A stretch of DNA of 64,000 bases from a virus. This document shows, one piece after another, positions 46,916 to 55,565 of this stretch. Within the stretch, counting starts at the first letter, position 1. The number at the start of each line of letters is the position of its first letter. The notes beneath the pieces are model-generated. The model did no database searches. It was given only the letters and a program-made list of their open reading frames with translations, and was not told where the DNA came from. Where the stretch lies: positions 1 through 64,000 of the IMG/VR virus record IMGVR_UViG_3300044634_002252, one strand, 5' to 3'. The position numbers and the translations under genes were made by a program.

Positions 46916-47693
46916 CCAGAGGCTCCAAGGAATTAATCTTTATTAGTCCCTTGCCAGCTTCTGCGCATGCCATTTGTATTGGACATGTCTTGCAAATTTT
47001 AGAATTAGATCGATAGTTTTTTTCTGGAAGAGTTTTAGTCTCCCATGCACTACGCACGGTCTTCATCCAATCGAACGCCTGGTTTACCCACCTGACATAA
47101 TAATCATTAATCTCTACTGGGATTACCAGAAGGTCATGATTATTTTTGTTTTCATAAATCAAGACGGCCTTTGTCTTGTTTAAGATCTTCATATAGATAA
47201 GCAGCTGAATGAGGTGACCTAGCTTAGCCTTACCGCTTGCTTTTCTGTACTCAAAGCCTTCGGCTGGCATTGTCTTGATTTCTCCAAGAAGGTCCTCGCC
47301 TGCCCAATCTAAAATAACATCCCCAAAACCAAAAATTGGAGGATCGCTATAAGTAACTTTAAATTCTGAATCCTTTAAGATTCCAGCGTCAGCCATAGCT
47401 TGCTGGATTCTTTCGTGTGACTTTGTTCCAGCAGTCATGTTAGCTCCGCCGTAAGCATCTGCATTATCTTCAAAGGTTGCACCCTCAAAGGCTAGGTACC
47501 AATACCTAGGGCACTCTCCATGGGAGTATGCTATTGTGCTTGGAGCAAATGACTTTTTCTGTGTAAACTTTGGCAGCCGCTTAGAAATGTAGCCATAGTT
47601 AATCTTTTCAATAAGCTCCTTAGTGTCAAGAAATGACGGGCCAGAGTTTTGTACATTTTTTAGCATTACCTGCTGTAATAAATTTTTAGCCAT
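46896..47693 (-). CDS. Cas4/RecB-like PD-(D/E)xK exonuclease with Fe-S cysteines
   Basis: This 265-residue protein has GECPRYWY (first Cys), GTKSHERIQQ, GFGDVILDW (Asp), LGEIKTM (E-x-K) and a final CKTCPIQMAC triplet, i.e. four Cys for a 4Fe-4S cluster as in Cas4 and AddB. Stand-alone phage Cas4-like nucleases act in recombination or DNA-end processing. No CRISPR array is present. Confidence 0.85.
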   Translation of the reverse strand: MAKNLLQQVMLKNVQNSGPSFLDTKELIEKINYGYISKRLPKFTQKKSFAPSTIAYSHGECPRYWYLAFEGATFEDNADAYGGANMTAGTKSHERIQQAMADAGILKDSEFKVTYSDPPIFGFGDVILDWAGEDLLGEIKTMPAEGFEYRKASGKAKLGHLIQLLIYMKILNKTKAVLIYENKNNHDLLVIPVEINDYYVRWVNQAFDWMKTVRSAWETKTLPEKNYRSNSKICKTCPIQMACAEAGKGLIKINSLEPLDDKQAL

Positions 47694-47699
47694 AGCTAA

Positions 47700-48005
47700 T
47701 TAACGAATGATATATTTAAGCGCAGCAACTAAACTATTAATTGATTCTGCTGCAGTATAATAAATATTCTTTTTCGCTCTATCTCCTTTTTCTACGTTTG
47801 TCAACCAGGTTGCACGAAATGCCATTTTAGCTGCAATTGCCTGTAGACGAACGATTTCTAGTGTTACCACACTCATTGGGATGTCTGGTTTTAATATAAC
47901 TTTTGAAATAAAAACTAGAGCAGAAGTAAGCTCTTCGTCATTCATATAATCTGCCACTTCAGACAGCCCATTAATCATATCTATTGTTGAAACGTTATTT
48001 TCCAT
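47700..48005 (-). CDS. Small helical hypothetical protein
   Basis: It encodes 101 residues from the ATG at 48005 (MENNVSTIDMINGLSEVADY), helical, with AIAAKMAFRATWLTNVEKGDRAKK. A TGC-TAGAAT -10 box at 48023-48015 would start transcription about 3 bases before the ATG. The motif AIAAKMAFRAT recurs in uncharacterised actinophage proteins. Function unknown. Confidence 0.7.
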   Translation of the reverse strand: MENNVSTIDMINGLSEVADYMNDEELTSALVFISKVILKPDIPMSVVTLEIVRLQAIAAKMAFRATWLTNVEKGDRAKKNIYYTAAESINSLVAALKYIIR

Positions 48006-48033
48006 AATCACTCTATTCTAGCATACCCTGCCA

Positions 48034-48786
48034 CTACTTGCCAATATTTTTAGCAAGTGAATTGTACATATCCCAAGCTGAGGTGAACTCTTCACGCTCT
48101 TTGAGGGTCTCTAAATACTCTCTATGAGCCTCTGGCTTTCTTAACGGATCTATTGGATCCTGTTCTCCAGAAAACGCCCAGTCAGTTGGTGGGCAGTAGT
48201 CAAATGTAACTATCTCTAAAAATTCCCCCTCTTTCCACTCACGCTTTGGACGCCAGTGTACCTGGTTAACTGCACTAAAGATTATAGCGTCTCCAGTTTT
48301 AAGACTATATGGCTTATTGTCTATATAAATATCCCAATCTATATTTCCGTCTAGCTGGTAATTAAAAGTCACCAAGTTTTCTGTGCTATCTATATGTGGT
48401 GGCAAGGATGGCTCATACCTGCCATCACCGTATTTTAAATTATAATCAATGTAGCTATAGTGAGCAAGCTTTATTTCATTTTTATGCAATGGCTTAGAAT
48501 AAGAATCCATAACGCCTTCTACAGATTCTGGGCAGTCAAACTCAACAATGAGTCTAGACATGTGTGTCATAAGCCTAGGCTCTAGCCTGCTCTCTGTGCT
48601 TATGAATTCTTCTTTATCTCCAGGGAGGGGGTGAGATGCTAGAGGAGTTTGTTTGATTAGTTCAATTGCTTCTCTTAGCTCTGAGATCTGCTCTTCAGAA
48701 AACGGTTTTTCTATGTAGATTGGCAGGGTTGCGTTGTAATCTTTAAAGCCCGACAAAAATTTGTGCATCTTTGCAACATTAGCCAT
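48034..48786 (-). CDS. 2OG-Fe(II) dioxygenase-like protein, tandem copy 3
   Basis: This 250-residue protein has H131-x-D133 (PPHIDST), H177 (QVHWRP) and R179. The core FNYQLDGNIDWDIYI and YSLKTGDAIIFSA is shared with the two genes upstream, so three tandem paralogues exist. The N-terminal 100 residues differ between copies. This family is distinct from the P4H-like enzymes at 21-30 kb. Substrate unknown. Confidence 0.82.
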   Translation of the reverse strand: MANVAKMHKFLSGFKDYNATLPIYIEKPFSEEQISELREAIELIKQTPLASHPLPGDKEEFISTESRLEPRLMTHMSRLIVEFDCPESVEGVMDSYSKPLHKNEIKLAHYSYIDYNLKYGDGRYEPSLPPHIDSTENLVTFNYQLDGNIDWDIYIDNKPYSLKTGDAIIFSAVNQVHWRPKREWKEGEFLEIVTFDYCPPTDWAFSGEQDPIDPLRKPEAHREYLETLKEREEFTSAWDMYNSLAKNIGK

Positions 48787-49363
48787 TTGCTTCCTCCAAC
48801 TTTAAACGCCATACTTCTGACTTGTCATCCATTAACTTCGTGTGTTCTGGACCAAGCTGATTGATGTTCTCTTTAAGATATAGATGGCAGAATATCATTT
48901 CTAAAAACTCACCAACAACAAAACTTCTTTCTGGCCTCCAGTGTATCTGATGTGTTCCACTAAAAGTTAATGCCTGGTTATTCTTTAAAACAAATTCCTT
49001 GCCTTCTACGTATATTGGCCAATCAATGTTTGACCCAAGCTGGTAGTCAAATGTGAATCGTGGCTCGATAAAGGCGTCAAAGTGTGGACGTAAATTTGGG
49101 ACTTCTACTTTTCCATCGATGTCTAGCAGCTCATATCTAGAAAATTGATATTCTAACTCAAAGCCAGAAAGCCCTGTTATGTTTTCAACATGAGAAATTA
49201 TTTTGTCTTCTATGCTTTTTGGCATTCTAAAATCTGAAATTTGTTGCACATGAAGGTCCATAACATAATTGTTATAAGGCTTTTTAATTGAGCTATACAG
49301 GTCAGAAATTTCTGAGTCTGTCAATAGGTTCTCTATGACTACATTTTTTTCATCAAATTTCAA
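48779..49363 (-). CDS. 2OG-Fe(II) dioxygenase-like protein, tandem copy 2
   Basis: This 194-residue protein has H94-x-D96 (RPHFDAF), H141 (QIHWRP) and R143. The core FDYQLGSNIDWPIYV and VLKNNQALTFSG is close to copy 3. It overlaps copy 3 by 8 bases and copy 1 by 11. The shared W-x-I/L-x-V pattern suggests a common fold and possibly related substrates. Confidence 0.83.
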   Translation of the reverse strand: MKFDEKNVVIENLLTDSEISDLYSSIKKPYNNYVMDLHVQQISDFRMPKSIEDKIISHVENITGLSGFELEYQFSRYELLDIDGKVEVPNLRPHFDAFIEPRFTFDYQLGSNIDWPIYVEGKEFVLKNNQALTFSGTHQIHWRPERSFVVGEFLEMIFCHLYLKENINQLGPEHTKLMDDKSEVWRLKLEEANG

Positions 49364-49991
49364 TTGATTCCTCCATACTGTTAATGCCAGTCTTATTAAT
49401 TAAAAAGTTGGCTCGTTCTCTTAACACTTCATCCTGATCATTCTCTAGTGGCAAATCAGCTGTATACTCTAAATGACAAAATATCATGTCGATTTCTGCA
49501 TCATCTGCTATTTGCTTGTCTTCTCTCCAATGTATCTGCTGAGTTCCTGCAAAAACTAATGCCTGATTATCTTGTAGGTTATAGACATCTTCTTCTACGA
49601 CAAGCGCCCATGGCTCTGATGTTTTTAATTGAATATCAAATGTTACCCTCTGGCTTGGTCTAGTGTCATAGTGTGGGAAAAGCTTGGCCTTGTATCCAAA
49701 CTTAGGGGAGTATCTTGCAAAAGAATAATCTTTTCTAAGTACTAGATGGTCCCCCAAAGAGTTTTTGACAACTTCGTTAATCCTATCTTCAATCTCCTGG
49801 CCCAAAGATACATCCCAAACCTTGTGGCTAGCCCAAGGCTGGACCCTAGTCTGATCTTCAGAGGTATTATCAATAACTTTATAAATCTTATCGATATGAT
49901 CCTGCTCAAATATATGATCTACTACCATCACTTCAAAGTCTTGATTAGAAATATGTCTTTGAGCTGCCTTAAAGTCTTTATAAGATGTCAT
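49353..49991 (-). CDS. 2OG-Fe(II) dioxygenase-like protein, tandem copy 1
   Basis: The ATG at 49991 lies 6 bases after TATAAT (leaderless), giving 212 residues. The metal and co-substrate residues are H107-x-D109 (FPHYDTR), H154 (QIHWRE) and R156. The core FDIQLKTSEPWALVV and NLQDNQALVFAG matches copies 2 and 3. It heads the three-gene run. Confidence 0.83.
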   Translation of the reverse strand: MTSYKDFKAAQRHISNQDFEVMVVDHIFEQDHIDKIYKVIDNTSEDQTRVQPWASHKVWDVSLGQEIEDRINEVVKNSLGDHLVLRKDYSFARYSPKFGYKAKLFPHYDTRPSQRVTFDIQLKTSEPWALVVEEDVYNLQDNQALVFAGTQQIHWREDKQIADDAEIDMIFCHLEYTADLPLENDQDEVLRERANFLINKTGINSMEESIEI

Positions 49992-49997
49992 AATTAA

Positions 49998-50003
49998 ATT
50001 ATA
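49998..50003 (-). promoter_or_regulatory. -10 box, leaderless for the 2OG-oxygenase trio
   Basis: TATAAT on the minus strand, 6 bases before the ATG at 49991; no clear -35. Confidence 0.6.
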
Positions 50004-50011
50004 CACTATAC

Positions 50012-50620
50012 CTAGTAGACTTCAGTTGCCTCTATGATAGCCTGCTTCTCTTTGCTGGATACCCTGCCACTAGTAACAAACCATGGCAACAGAATGTCGT
50101 ACAAATCTATTAGCAGGTTAACGTCCTGGATCTGATACTTTTTCATTTCTTTCCAAGAGTCCTTGTCACCAGCCATACATCCAAGCCATAATCTAAATCC
50201 AGAGTGCTTGACCTTCGCTCCAACCTCAAGCTTTTGTGCCACATAATCTAGCTTGTTTGAAGGAAACATAAAGTTTGCTTTTGTGACGCTCATTAAATCT
50301 AGATCCTTAACTGGTGATGGCGGTAGCATGCCATTTTCCAAGAATTCTCTATTTATATGTTTGTGATCAAATGATGCTGAATTCCAGCCAACAAGAACAT
50401 CTGCCTCCTCCATAAGTTCATGCAGCTCTTCTAGCATTGCCTCTTTGCCGTCATGGTGAACTGACTTAAAGATAACCTTCTTGCTACCAAGCCACCTGGC
50501 TCCGAAGCAAAGCATTTCAGTACTCTTAATGATTTGGTCTATGCTAATGTTTTGGTCCCATAGCCCCCAGGTATAAACCTGCATTGGTGTAGTTTCAATA
50601 TCTAAAAATAATGTTTTCAT
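50012..50620 (-). CDS. Stand-alone DnaQ/PolB-type 3'-5' exonuclease
   Basis: This 202-residue protein starts LFLDIETTP (Exo I, Asp and Glu). It has VGWNSASFDHKHINREFL (Exo II) and a C-terminal YQIQDVNLLIDLY (Exo III, Tyr-x3-Asp). It is probably the proofreading partner of the phage DNA polymerase III alpha subunit, which itself carries only PHP and polymerase domains. Confidence 0.87.
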   Translation of the reverse strand: MKTLFLDIETTPMQVYTWGLWDQNISIDQIIKSTEMLCFGARWLGSKKVIFKSVHHDGKEAMLEELHELMEEADVLVGWNSASFDHKHINREFLENGMLPPSPVKDLDLMSVTKANFMFPSNKLDYVAQKLEVGAKVKHSGFRLWLGCMAGDKDSWKEMKKYQIQDVNLLIDLYDILLPWFVTSGRVSSKEKQAIIEATEVY

Positions 50621-50904
50621 AATTTATCCTCAATTAGTTGCTCTAATAGAGATAGCTCTATTATTGCTAGTCTAGTTTTTTTATTGCCTTCCCCCAGTAC
50701 CACGATGATAGCTGGGTCATTTTTATTTTTCATTGCATCTGTAGTTGCTTTTGCCCAGTTATCCTGGTTTACGGTAAATCCTTTTGGATACTCCTTAAAA
50801 TCCACTGTAAAGTTTTCAAAGACTGCATCGCCCTTAGTTGTTCCTCGACCACTATTTTTTATAGCTTTGGCACCTAAGCGTTTAATCTCAGACCTCTCGC
50901 TCAT
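50617..50904 (-). CDS. Putative small nuclease/resolvase-like protein
   Basis: It encodes 95 residues with SGRGTTKGDAVFENFTVDFKEYPKGFTVNQDNWAK. The order G-D...V-D-F-K resembles the catalytic core of small PD-(D/E)xK enzymes such as archaeal Hjc or T7 endonuclease I. The protein is short, so catalysis is uncertain. It overlaps the exonuclease gene by 4 bases. Confidence 0.55.
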   Translation of the reverse strand: MSERSEIKRLGAKAIKNSGRGTTKGDAVFENFTVDFKEYPKGFTVNQDNWAKATTDAMKNKNDPAIIVVLGEGNKKTRLAIIELSLLEQLIEDKL

Positions 50905-51064
50905 AGTCTTTCTTCGTTTTAGGTTTTAAAGAAACTTCGCTTAAATGCTTTTCAGAGCATAGCCAAGTTATCAATTTGTCTGTCGCATAGTGCCTAAGAC
51001 TAGTGACCTCGGCATTGCAAACTTGGCATTTAAACTTTCCCTGATAGACTGTATATTTAGACAC
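50888..51064 (-). CDS. Small zinc-finger-like protein
   Basis: A GTG at 51064, with AAAAAGG upstream, gives about 58 residues. CQVCNAEVTSLRHY and WLCSEKHL supply a CxxC and CxxxH set. It overlaps recA by 8 bases. It may be a small DNA-binding accessory factor; function unknown. Confidence 0.6.
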   Translation of the reverse strand: MSKYTVYQGKFKCQVCNAEVTSLRHYATDKLITWLCSEKHLSEVSLKPKTKKDYEREV

Positions 51065-52067
51065 TGTGAACCTTTTTGTATAAGGAGTCATATAGCTCTT
51101 TATCTTCTCTAACTTTTGTCACAAAAGCATCACGACCTTGCAACTTAGATCCGTCATCAAGCTGGTACCATGCACCAGTCCTATTTACAAACCCAAGCAT
51201 CTCTGCAGTATCTACTAAATCTCCTACAGAGTCGATACCTATCATGTCTCCTCTATAGTAGAAGTCGTACTCGGCAGAATCTCCTGGAGCTGATGTCTTA
51301 GAATTAAGAACTTCCCATCGAACCTTTCGACCAATTTTTTGCTCTATCAGCTTGTCTCCAGATTGGATCTTAGCTTTAATTGCTTGAGAGTCCGAACTAG
51401 ATGAGAACAGCTTAACTATTGTAGATGACATAAACTGCGTTGTCAGTCCTCCTGTTGGAGCTGCCTGAGTATACGTAGCCTGGATGTTATTCCTGGCCTG
51501 AGAGATTGCAACTATAAGAGCTGGCTTCTCACGATTGTTAGCGTAGTTAAGCATTAGCCAAGCATGCTTAAGGTCTTTAGACTCTGCGCCAATTTGCTTA
51601 GTCTGGTCTAGAGCCTTTAGCTCATCTGAGTCTTTTTCAAAGTAAACCGCTGGTAGCAGAGAGCTAATGCTGTCGATTACAATAATGTCAACACCTGCTT
51701 GAAGAAGTGCAACACCTACGTCTACCATGTCATTTATACTTCTAGCTTCAGAGTATATTAGCTTGGATGTATCTACCCCCAGCTTTTTTGCCCACTCTTC
51801 ATCGTAGGACATTTCTGCGTCTACCCAAGCACAGAGCTTTCCTTCTTTTTGCGCCATTGCAATCATTTGCAAACATAGCGATGACTTTGCGCTAGACTTA
51901 CTACCCCAAAGAAGGACCTGCCTGCCATAGGGAAAGCCACCGCCTAGAGCACGGTTTAACCCAGCGCTTGGCGTAGGCTGCATCTCTGTTTTAATACCAA
52001 CACCAGTAGTTAGTCTTTTTCTAATTTTTGGATCTAGCTGAGCCATAGCCTCTTCGATAGTAGTCAT
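51057..52067 (-). CDS. recA: RecA-like recombinase with variant Walker A
   Basis: This 336-residue protein has the RecA core: TPSAGLNRALGGG, Walker A GSKSSAKSS (55-63), WVDAEMSYDEEW with the catalytic Glu, and Walker B IIVIDSISSL. The L2-like SSTIVKLF region is also present. In host RecA, Walker A is GPESSGKTT; here the Gly before Lys is Ala, reminiscent of T4 UvsX, which has Phe. Strand exchange and recombination-dependent replication are likely roles. It lies next to NrdH and PolIII alpha. Confidence 0.9.
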   Translation of the reverse strand: MTTIEEAMAQLDPKIRKRLTTGVGIKTEMQPTPSAGLNRALGGGFPYGRQVLLWGSKSSAKSSLCLQMIAMAQKEGKLCAWVDAEMSYDEEWAKKLGVDTSKLIYSEARSINDMVDVGVALLQAGVDIIVIDSISSLLPAVYFEKDSDELKALDQTKQIGAESKDLKHAWLMLNYANNREKPALIVAISQARNNIQATYTQAAPTGGLTTQFMSSTIVKLFSSSSDSQAIKAKIQSGDKLIEQKIGRKVRWEVLNSKTSAPGDSAEYDFYYRGDMIGIDSVGDLVDTAEMLGFVNRTGAWYQLDDGSKLQGRDAFVTKVREDKELYDSLYKKVHSV

Positions 52068-52288
52068 TAGCTCACCAATCCTGAAATCTTATCTGGATTA
52101 AACCCTGACCAGGACTCGCTATCAGTAATAACTACTGGTGCTGCTCTAAAGCCTTTAGAAACTATCAAGTCTAGCGCCTCTTCGTTTACTGTAATATCTA
52201 CAGTCGTATACTCAATATTCAACTTGTCCATCATTCTTTTAGTTGCATCGCATTGTACGCACGATGGCTTTGTATATACTGTAATCAT
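52067..52288 (-). CDS. nrdH: NrdH-redoxin
   Basis: This 73-residue protein has CVQC (positions 10-13), TVDITVNEEAL, and the specific NrdH end FRAAPVVI...WSGFNPDKI. It reduces NrdE and accepts electrons from host thioredoxin reductase. It is separated from nrdIEF by 10 kb but lies one base from recA and dnaE. Confidence 0.93.
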   Translation of the reverse strand: MITVYTKPSCVQCDATKRMMDKLNIEYTTVDITVNEEALDLIVSKGFRAAPVVITDSESWSGFNPDKISGLVS

Positions 52289-55200
52289 TATTTTATATCC
52301 TCCAAGATAATTGTTCCGTCTTTTGTTTTTCCAAACTCAAAAGTATATGCTGCCCCTTCTTTGATATTCATGTATGCCTTTGGAAAGGCTGTTGGGAATA
52401 CCGTTACGGAGTGAAGATTTCGGGAAGTGTCTGCCAGTGTTAGAGATGCCATCTTTTTACCAGCCTTTGTAACCCTTGGCTTAAAGGAAATAACAAACAT
52501 CTCATCTTCCTTATATGGCAACATCTTATAGTTTAAGAATTTAACTAGGGCTGATTCAGAACCCTTAATCTCGTCAACTCCGATGGCACTAACAATCCTA
52601 TTATCATTACATAAAAGAAGGTAGGTTCTGCCAGTTTCAATAGTAGTTTGCTCTTCATCAAAGATCCCGACGCTTCCTGTCTTGTCTAAAATTTCTACAC
52701 GTGACCAGCCCTTGCCACGCTTAACTGTTTTAACCATTCCCATAAGAACGTATGCGCCCTTTTCCTCGAACTCTTCTACATCATTAATAAATGCATAGTA
52801 GTGAGATGGAATATCTATGTTGAACTCTGGAAGGTTTAGATATTCATAAAGATTTTCTCTTACTTCATGCTCGTCCCTGGGATTATCTTCAAAGGTGGCA
52901 GCACCAACAAGCTTTAGGGCCTGTAGCGCACGACTATTAACTCCATTACCCTTACCAAAAGTAAAAGCCTCTAGGTCCTTATAAGAAGAGAATGGCCTTC
53001 TTGCAATATACTTTTTTGCAATATTGTCTGAGATATACTTAATCGAGCTTAAGCCAAATCTAATCCCCTTGCCCTCAATCTTAAAGTCCATGTCAGACTC
53101 GTTAATGTGTGGCAAACGAATAGAAATATTCATCCTTTTAGCCTCAATCAAATATTCAGTACGAGCATCCTTGTCCTTTTCGTTCTTAAGAACCGAATAC
53201 ATAAACTCTATCGGATAGTACTTTTTTAGCCATGCAGTCCAATAAGATAGTGTTGAGTATGCTACTGCGTGAGACTTGTTAAACGAGTATCCTGCGTGAG
53301 CTTCAAAGTCTGTCCAAAGATTTAGAGCATCATTTGGAGATAGGTACTGAGATGCTCCCTTAACAAACTTTTCCTTAAACTGATCAAACTCTTTAGCATC
53401 TTTTTTCTTACCAATAATCTTACGAACCTTGTCAGCTTCTGCCATAGTCATTCCGCCAAGCTCTGTACAGGCTTGCATAACTTGCTCTTGGTATAAAATA
53501 CATCCATAAGTTTCTGCAGTAAAAGCTTTCATTACTTGGTGGTGGTAAGAGATGTTCTGCTTACCGTGCTTACGAGCAATGTAGTCTTTACCAATAGTGT
53601 TGGCAGCACCTGGACGAACCAAAGCGTTAGATGCAGCAAGCTCTGCAAAGTTTTTAACACCCATCTTTACTAGCAAGTTTGTATATGGAGTAGCTTCACA
53701 CTGGAACACACCCTTGGTATAACCAGAAGAAAGCATTTCGTAAACTCTCTCATCTTCCATGTCAATCTCTAAAAGATTAATATCTTTTCCGCTTCTATCT
53801 TTAATAATATCAAGCGTATCTCTCAGAACAGACAATGTCTTTAGACCTAGAGCATCAATCTTGATTAGCCCAATACGCTCTGCCTCTTCCATATCTACCG
53901 CAACTACTGGGATTCTTTCTCCGCTTCCAGGAGAAGTTCTTGTTTCCATTGGAGCGTACTTGAATATCGGAGACTTTGATGTTACAACACCTGCAGCATG
54001 AATTCCTGTTCCACGAATTCGACCTCGAAGCTGCTCTCCATATTTTTCAATTTCTGGATACTTCTCACGGAACCAGACTGCCTGCTTTGATGTGCAGTAG
54101 TCATCCCAAGTATCTACAACTTTCATAACCTTATTAACATCGGTTAGAGGTATATTTAAAACACGAGCAATGTCTCTTACAACACCCTTGTCTTTAAACT
54201 GCAGAAATGTAGCAATAGATGCTACGTGACGATATTGACGAACAAGGTAGTCCTTTACCTCTTCACGACGTGAGTCCTGGATATCGGTATCGATGTCTGG
54301 AAAGTCGTTACGCTCGGGATTAATAAAGCGAAAGAAAAGCAATCCATGTGGGATAGGATCAATGTCTGTAATCTCAAGTGCATAGCACAGAAGCGAGCCA
54401 GCGGAAGATCCACGACCTGGACCAACCATGATGCCTTCCTTTTTAGCCCAAGAAATCATATTACGAACAACTAGGAAGTAAGGCCCAAAGTTCTTATCCT
54501 CAATAACCTTTAGCTCTTCATCTAGTCTAGCTAGATACTCGTCTGTATGTACACCACGTTTCTGAAGACCTGCCACTGCAATATCTCTAAGCTCTTTATT
54601 AGGATTCTGATACTGAACTGGCAATAGGTCTAGGTGATCTTGAATGTCATAGGAACTAATCTTTTCAGAAATTTCTAGTGTGTGCTGGTAGATATCTTCT
54701 CTGTCGATTTCCTGAGACTTCATTGCAGCCTTCATCTCTTCATAAGATAGAAGGTGAATCTCAAACTTGTTGAACGACATCTGACGATCAGCACCGTATA
54801 GGTAATCAAGCTTGTCCATAAGATTTTCATGCTTAAGGGACTTTTCGTATGTAGCTTCCTTTGCAATCTTATTTGCATAAGTATTAAGAATTAGCTTTAG
54901 TTCTTGAATTTCTTTTTGTCCAGCATGAGAGTGGTGACAGTCTGGGGTCACTACAGCCTTTACCCCGTACTCATCTGCCAAAGCTAAAAGTTGATGATTT
55001 ACCTCTGCTGGGTTGTGTGGCATAACCTCAATGTAGTAGTCGTCTCCAAAGACACGCTTATGCCATTCAATAATGTGCTTTGCCTCAGCTAGCTCCTCTG
55101 CCTCAATTGCTTTAGCAAGAGCTCCAGATAGACAACCAGAAAGGACTACAAGACCTTCAGAATACTTTTCCAAAACCTCATAGTCAATACGTGGCTTCTT

Positions 55201-55557
55201 GTAAAAACCCTCAGTCCACGCAATCTCATTTAGCTTATTTAAGTTTTCCAAACCAACATCATTCTTAGCAATAATGATAATGTGGTTGTAGACTAGGTCA
55301 AGCAGGCCCTTTCTTTCTTCTTTATCTCTTTGATCGAATCTGTCTTGAGTAATGTATCCTTCTACTCCTAATATCGGCTTAATGCCACTCTCACTAGCAG
55401 CTCTAAAGAACTCCCTGTGACCAGAAAGAGATCCATGGTCAGTGATTGCTAATGCATTCATACCCAGCTCTTTAGCTCGCTCTACATATTCTAATGGAGT
55501 AGCGATGCCGTCAAACAAGCTGTAATGAGTGTGGACATGTAAGCCAACATAGGACAT
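52288..55557 (-). CDS. dnaE: DNA polymerase III alpha subunit (DnaE type)
   Basis: This 1089-residue protein has an N-terminal PHP domain with intact metal ligands (HVHTHYSLFDG, ITDHGSLSG, DCHHSH). The polymerase signature GPGRGSSAGS is at 379-388. Catalytic Asp421 and Asp423 are in PDIDTD, with the third Asp at 568 in KIDALG. It has an HhH/OB C-terminal part (FISFKPR-like nucleic-acid barrel). An intact PHP may give Zn-dependent proofreading. It is the replicative polymerase of the phage; no clamp or clamp loader was seen. Confidence 0.96.
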   Translation of the reverse strand: MSYVGLHVHTHYSLFDGIATPLEYVERAKELGMNALAITDHGSLSGHREFFRAASESGIKPILGVEGYITQDRFDQRDKEERKGLLDLVYNHIIIIAKNDVGLENLNKLNEIAWTEGFYKKPRIDYEVLEKYSEGLVVLSGCLSGALAKAIEAEELAEAKHIIEWHKRVFGDDYYIEVMPHNPAEVNHQLLALADEYGVKAVVTPDCHHSHAGQKEIQELKLILNTYANKIAKEATYEKSLKHENLMDKLDYLYGADRQMSFNKFEIHLLSYEEMKAAMKSQEIDREDIYQHTLEISEKISSYDIQDHLDLLPVQYQNPNKELRDIAVAGLQKRGVHTDEYLARLDEELKVIEDKNFGPYFLVVRNMISWAKKEGIMVGPGRGSSAGSLLCYALEITDIDPIPHGLLFFRFINPERNDFPDIDTDIQDSRREEVKDYLVRQYRHVASIATFLQFKDKGVVRDIARVLNIPLTDVNKVMKVVDTWDDYCTSKQAVWFREKYPEIEKYGEQLRGRIRGTGIHAAGVVTSKSPIFKYAPMETRTSPGSGERIPVVAVDMEEAERIGLIKIDALGLKTLSVLRDTLDIIKDRSGKDINLLEIDMEDERVYEMLSSGYTKGVFQCEATPYTNLLVKMGVKNFAELAASNALVRPGAANTIGKDYIARKHGKQNISYHHQVMKAFTAETYGCILYQEQVMQACTELGGMTMAEADKVRKIIGKKKDAKEFDQFKEKFVKGASQYLSPNDALNLWTDFEAHAGYSFNKSHAVAYSTLSYWTAWLKKYYPIEFMYSVLKNEKDKDARTEYLIEAKRMNISIRLPHINESDMDFKIEGKGIRFGLSSIKYISDNIAKKYIARRPFSSYKDLEAFTFGKGNGVNSRALQALKLVGAATFEDNPRDEHEVRENLYEYLNLPEFNIDIPSHYYAFINDVEEFEEKGAYVLMGMVKTVKRGKGWSRVEILDKTGSVGIFDEEQTTIETGRTYLLLCNDNRIVSAIGVDEIKGSESALVKFLNYKMLPYKEDEMFVISFKPRVTKAGKKMASLTLADTSRNLHSVTVFPTAFPKAYMNIKEGAAYTFEFGKTKDGTIILEDIK

Positions 55558-55565
55558 AGACTATA

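Noticed and set aside
46896-47693. CRISPR association of the Cas4-like nuclease
   Set aside because: No repeats with regular spacing and no other Cas gene occur in the window; phage Cas4-like nucleases are usual without CRISPR.
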